A stretch of DNA of 6,485 nucleotides, taken from contig JAJYJR010000343.1 in assembly GCA_021789355.1 (NCBI GenBank), positions 1-6,485 of the forward strand, in the 5' to 3' direction. Under the pieces are notes generated by a model. That model ran no database searches. It was not told the origin of the DNA and saw only the letters and a program-made list of their open reading frames with translations. Source of the stretch: Chloroflexota bacterium (GTDB lineage: Bacteria; Chloroflexota; Limnocylindria; Limnocylindrales; CSP1-4). Below, in pieces: positions 4,959-6,485 of the stretch. Numbering within the stretch: the stretch's first letter is position 1; every line of letters starts with the position of its first letter. The translations under genes were made by a program, and so were the position numbers.

Positions 4959-4962
4959 TCAA
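4935..4962 (-). promoter_or_regulatory. Promoter of the helical two-gene operon (TTGACG-N16-GATGCT)
   Basis: On the minus strand TTGACG (4962-4957) is followed after 16 nt by GATGCT (4940-4935) and CCC. Between the -10 and the GTG at 4862 there are 72 nt. It shares spacing and flanking bases with three other promoters in the window and overlaps one arm of the 14-bp inverted repeat. Confidence 0.55.
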
Positions 4963-5065
4963 GGGTTCGGATCGGGGATCGTGGCCGGGGACCGGGCGCC
5001 ACGTCCCGCGCGGCTCCGCTCTCGCTCGGCGCGCGGGGACCGCCCGCCCGTACGCGCTCGAAGCC

Positions 5066-5093
5066 TTGACGAAGGAGCGATCCTCCCCAAGCT
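5066..5093 (+). promoter_or_regulatory. Promoter of the KTSC gene (TTGACG-N16-CAAGCT)
   Basis: TTGACG (5066-5071) is followed after 16 nt by CAAGCT (5088-5093) and then CTCTC. Between the -10 and the ATG at 5162 there are 68 nt. It is the only plus-strand member of the set of four, and is back to back with the promoter at 4935-4962. Confidence 0.5.
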
Positions 5094-5106
5094 CTCTCCG
5101 CGCGAT

Positions 5107-5154
5107 CGAGGGATGCCGTGCCGACGGCCGTCTCCCTCGTGCGCCGAAGGGAGG
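5107..5154 (+). promoter_or_regulatory. Possible alternative leader hairpins before the KTSC gene
   Basis: CGAGGGA (5107-5113) can pair with TCCCTCG (5133-5139). The CTCCC inside the second arm (5132-5136) can instead pair with GGGAG (5149-5153) of the Shine-Dalgarno region. The two pairings exclude each other, so the leader could in principle expose or hide the ribosome binding site. The loop also contains the palindrome GACGGCCGTC. No known riboswitch class is recognised. Confidence 0.25.
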
Positions 5155-5161
5155 CGGGAGG

Positions 5162-6058
5162 ATGGCTCGGATGCAGCGCGTGGAGAGCCGCGCGATCCAC
5201 GCCTACTCCTACAACGCCCGCCGGCGGCGCCTGACCCTCCGCTTCGAGCCGGATGGCTCCACCTATCGCTACGCCCTGGCCTCGACCCCGCCCGACCACG
5301 ACGGGTCGGCCTGCCCGGTGTGTATGCAGGGGGCCGCCGCGATCGCCGCCGCCTTCGCCGCCGCGCCCTCGAAGGGCACCTACTACAACGCGGTCCTGCG
5401 CCGGGGCCACTTCCTCGTCGAACGGGCCCCCAACTGGCGCCGGAGGGGACGGACGCGCCCCCTGTCGGTGACGCTGGCCTCCCCCGACCCGTGCCCGGAT
5501 CCCCTGCCCCTGCCGCCCACCCCGCGGGACGGCGCCGGGTGGGCCAGTGCCGACGCGGCGCAATCGGCCGGGCGTGCCGCGGCCACGGGGCGGACCCTGC
5601 CCCACCCGCCAGAGTCACAGTCCCACCCCTGGCGCGCGCTGCTGGGCGGGGCCGCCACCCGCGGGATCGCCGCCCTCGTCCTGCTCGGAATCCTGGCCGG
5701 ATCCGCGGGGCCGGTCCGCGGGGCGACGCCGACCACGCCCACCAGGTCCATCGCGCCGAGCGATCCGTGCCCCCACTACGGCGGGCACGGCCTGGCTCCG
5801 GTCTCGGACGGCAGCACCGGCAGCGACCACGCCACCAGCACGGCCAGCGCGACGACCCGCCTGTGCGTGGCCGCCAGCGCGCAGGTCGTGGGTCCAGCCA
5901 CGAGCAGCACATCGACGCCGCTGGTCACCCTGCGCTCCCAGGCCCGCTCGGCCCTGACGGTGTACGTGGGGCGGGCGAGCGATCCGGCGATCCGGGCCCT
6001 GCTGCCGCCGGGCTTCGTCAGCGGGTCTGCCTGGATGGTGATCGTCTCCGACCTCTGA
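5162..6058 (+). CDS. KTSC-domain protein with Cys-x2-Cys insert and membrane anchor
   Basis: The 298-residue product opens with a KTSC domain (about residues 4-92): MQRVESRAIHAYSYN, the conserved Y-x-Y centre (Y35-R-Y37) and the closing SKGTYYNAVLRR (70-81). KTSC is a short domain of about 60 residues known from the ends of some lysyl-tRNA synthetases and as stand-alone proteins; its function is unknown, though RNA binding has been suggested. Here it is enlarged by an insert at about 41-58 that holds C51-P-V-C54. A Pro-rich linker (about 100-155) follows, then one membrane segment (about 159-182, RGIAALVLLGILAGSAGP), a Ser/Thr-rich stretch with C203 and C235, and a beta-like C-terminus (about 255-298). 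The KTSC part would be cytoplasmic and the tail outside. AGGGAGG lies 7 nt before ATG 5162; ATG 5171 has its own GGGAGG and is nearly as likely. The upstream open frame is antisense to other genes. Confidence 0.75.
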   Translation: MARMQRVESRAIHAYSYNARRRRLTLRFEPDGSTYRYALASTPPDHDGSACPVCMQGAAAIAAAFAAAPSKGTYYNAVLRRGHFLVERAPNWRRRGRTRPLSVTLASPDPCPDPLPLPPTPRDGAGWASADAAQSAGRAAATGRTLPHPPESQSHPWRALLGGAATRGIAALVLLGILAGSAGPVRGATPTTPTRSIAPSDPCPHYGGHGLAPVSDGSTGSDHATSTASATTRLCVAASAQVVGPATSSTSTPLVTLRSQARSALTVYVGRASDPAIRALLPPGFVSGSAWMVIVSDL

Positions 6059-6159
6059 GCGCCCGGCGAACGCCGTTCGGCCGCCGCCTGCGCACTGGGC
6101 CTGCGCCGCATGTGCCGCGTTCCGGGCCGTTCGAGCGTACGGCGACCGCGCGGGGCGGA
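6059..6159. other. Convergent spacer
   Basis: This 101-nt spacer lies between the stops of two converging genes and should carry both terminators. I see only a near-palindrome CGAACG-C-CGTTCG (6067-6079), whose loop is too tight for a normal hairpin, and a weak GCGCA/TGCGC pair close to 6089-6106. There is no T-run. Confidence 0.3.
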
Positions 6160-6426
6160 TCAGCGGTGCGCCAGGGCGTCGTAGTTCCCGCCGTTCTTCG
6201 CCAGTCGCCGCATCTGGGACGCCCGCGTGCGGAAGATGTCGCGTTCGTGCGGCGACGAGACCAACCAGCGCGCCTGGTCGTACCACTCGGCCGCCACCAG
6301 GAACTCGCCGCCCTGCTCGGCGGCAGAAGCACGTCGCAACCGATCGCCGAGCTGCGCCGAGCGATACTCCGCCGCCGCGCGCTGCCGCTCCCACTGGCGC
6401 TGGAACTCCGGATCGTCGAAGGCCAT
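6160..6426 (-). CDS. Small helical, TPR-like hypothetical protein
   Basis: The 88-residue product is charged and helical throughout. Residues 1-32 (FDDPEFQRQWERQRAAAEYR, then LGDRLRRAS) look like a coiled helix. Residues 36-75 (AEQGGEFLVAAEWYDQARWL, then DIFRTRASQMRRLAKN) look like a TPR-like hairpin, with 'G-E-F-x-x-A-A-x-W-Y-D-Q-A' as its first helix. The pattern is like that of the proteins at 2475-2732 and 4117-4862, so a distant relationship is possible. The ATG at 6426 has AAGGAG 7 nt upstream. It converges on the KTSC gene. Its promoter would lie beyond the window edge or in an upstream gene. The function is unknown. Confidence 0.7.
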   Translation of the reverse strand: MAFDDPEFQRQWERQRAAAEYRSAQLGDRLRRASAAEQGGEFLVAAEWYDQARWLVSSPHERDIFRTRASQMRRLAKNGGNYDALAHR

Positions 6427-6451
6427 GCTGGGCTCCTTATCCGTGAACCCG

Positions 6452-6485
6452 CTACACCGACAGGTAGGCGCCGTGCGCCCGAAGC
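6452..6485 (-). CDS. Possible 3' end of a gene entering from beyond the window
   Basis: On the minus strand a frame open to the window edge ends LRAHGAYLSV and a TAG at 6452-6454, 25 nt before the ATG of the 6160-6426 gene. That spacing would suit an operon partner. Ten residues are too few to show that it is coding. Confidence 0.2.
   Translation of the reverse strand, partial: LRAHGAYLSV

Larger units (their letters stand above)
4863..5161. other. Divergent promoter region between the helical operon and the KTSC gene
   Basis: This 299-nt region holds no supported gene. It contains a minus-strand promoter (4935-4962), a plus-strand promoter (5066-5093), a 14-bp inverted repeat (4909-4958), a smaller 6-bp inverted repeat TCGACG-GTCA-CGTCGA (4878-4893) in the leader of the minus-strand operon, and a possible stem in the leader of the KTSC gene (5107-5139). 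Confidence 0.5.

Noticed and set aside
4436..5161. N-terminal extension of the KTSC frame back to 4436
   Set aside because: The frame is open but antisense to the 4479-4862 gene and passes the promoter at 5066-5093. A good ribosome binding site lies right before ATG 5162, where KTSC similarity starts.
4280..5605. 441-residue minus-strand frame
   Set aside because: It crosses the divergent promoter region, lies antisense to the KTSC gene and out of frame with the 4479-4862 gene. Its product is a low-complexity Gly/Arg/Pro string without recognisable domains.
5615..6394. 259-residue minus-strand frame
   Set aside because: It is antisense to the end of the KTSC gene and out of frame with the 6160-6426 gene, with low-complexity composition. 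It is a shadow.
1..6485. CRISPR array, tRNA, rRNA or long tandem repeats
   Set aside because: No regularly spaced repeats, tRNA cloverleaf-like blocks or conserved rRNA segments were seen. Only short palindromes and inverted repeats occur.

Overview
The window is very GC-rich and its codons strongly favour G or C in the third position. It carries an IS1595-type transposase end, a NarL/LuxR output domain, a KTSC-domain protein and many small Ala/Arg-rich proteins of unknown function. This mix suggests a high-GC environmental bacterium. Chloroflexota is my best guess and Actinomycetota the main alternative; nothing in the window settles it. No rRNA, tRNA or CRISPR array is visible. The content looks like an accessory region or genomic island rather than core chromosome.

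Layout. 1-246 (+) is the C-terminal end of an ISXO2/IS1595-type transposase that runs in from outside the window. Its element appears to end near 208-214. There it cuts into a response-regulator gene, whose last part (201-551, +) survives as an open frame: the end of the receiver domain, the linker and a LuxR helix-turn-helix. 552-836 has no convincing gene. 837-1259 (-) encodes a small membrane-anchored protein. 1260-1482 is non-coding, apart from a short plus-strand acidic reading frame that may be the relic of an older gene. 1483-3119 (-) is a tightly packed run of five small unknown genes, joined by GTGA and ATGA overlaps, a 1-nt gap and a ribosome binding site that overlaps a stop codon. 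3358-3861 (-) encodes a three-helix DUF5658-like membrane protein. 4117-4862 (-) is a two-gene operon of related helical proteins. 5162-6058 (+), divergent from that operon, is a KTSC-domain protein with a membrane anchor. 6160-6426 (-) is one more small helical protein, convergent with it.

The genes appear to share regulation. Four transcription units (first genes starting at 3119, 3861, 4862 and 5162) each have, at almost the same distance upstream (66-72 nt from the -10 to the start codon), a TTGACR hexamer, a 16-nt spacer and a weak -10 of the form SANSCT followed by CYC. Only the two most critical -10 bases (A in position 2, T in position 6) match the sigma-70 consensus. One of these promoters is flanked by a perfect 14-bp inverted repeat that looks like an operator. 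No biochemical pathway can be assigned. Several products are predicted to be membrane-associated (837, 3358, 5162) and several are small TPR-like helical adaptors (2475, 4117, 4479, 6160), so a set of small scaffold and membrane proteins is as far as the sequence allows.
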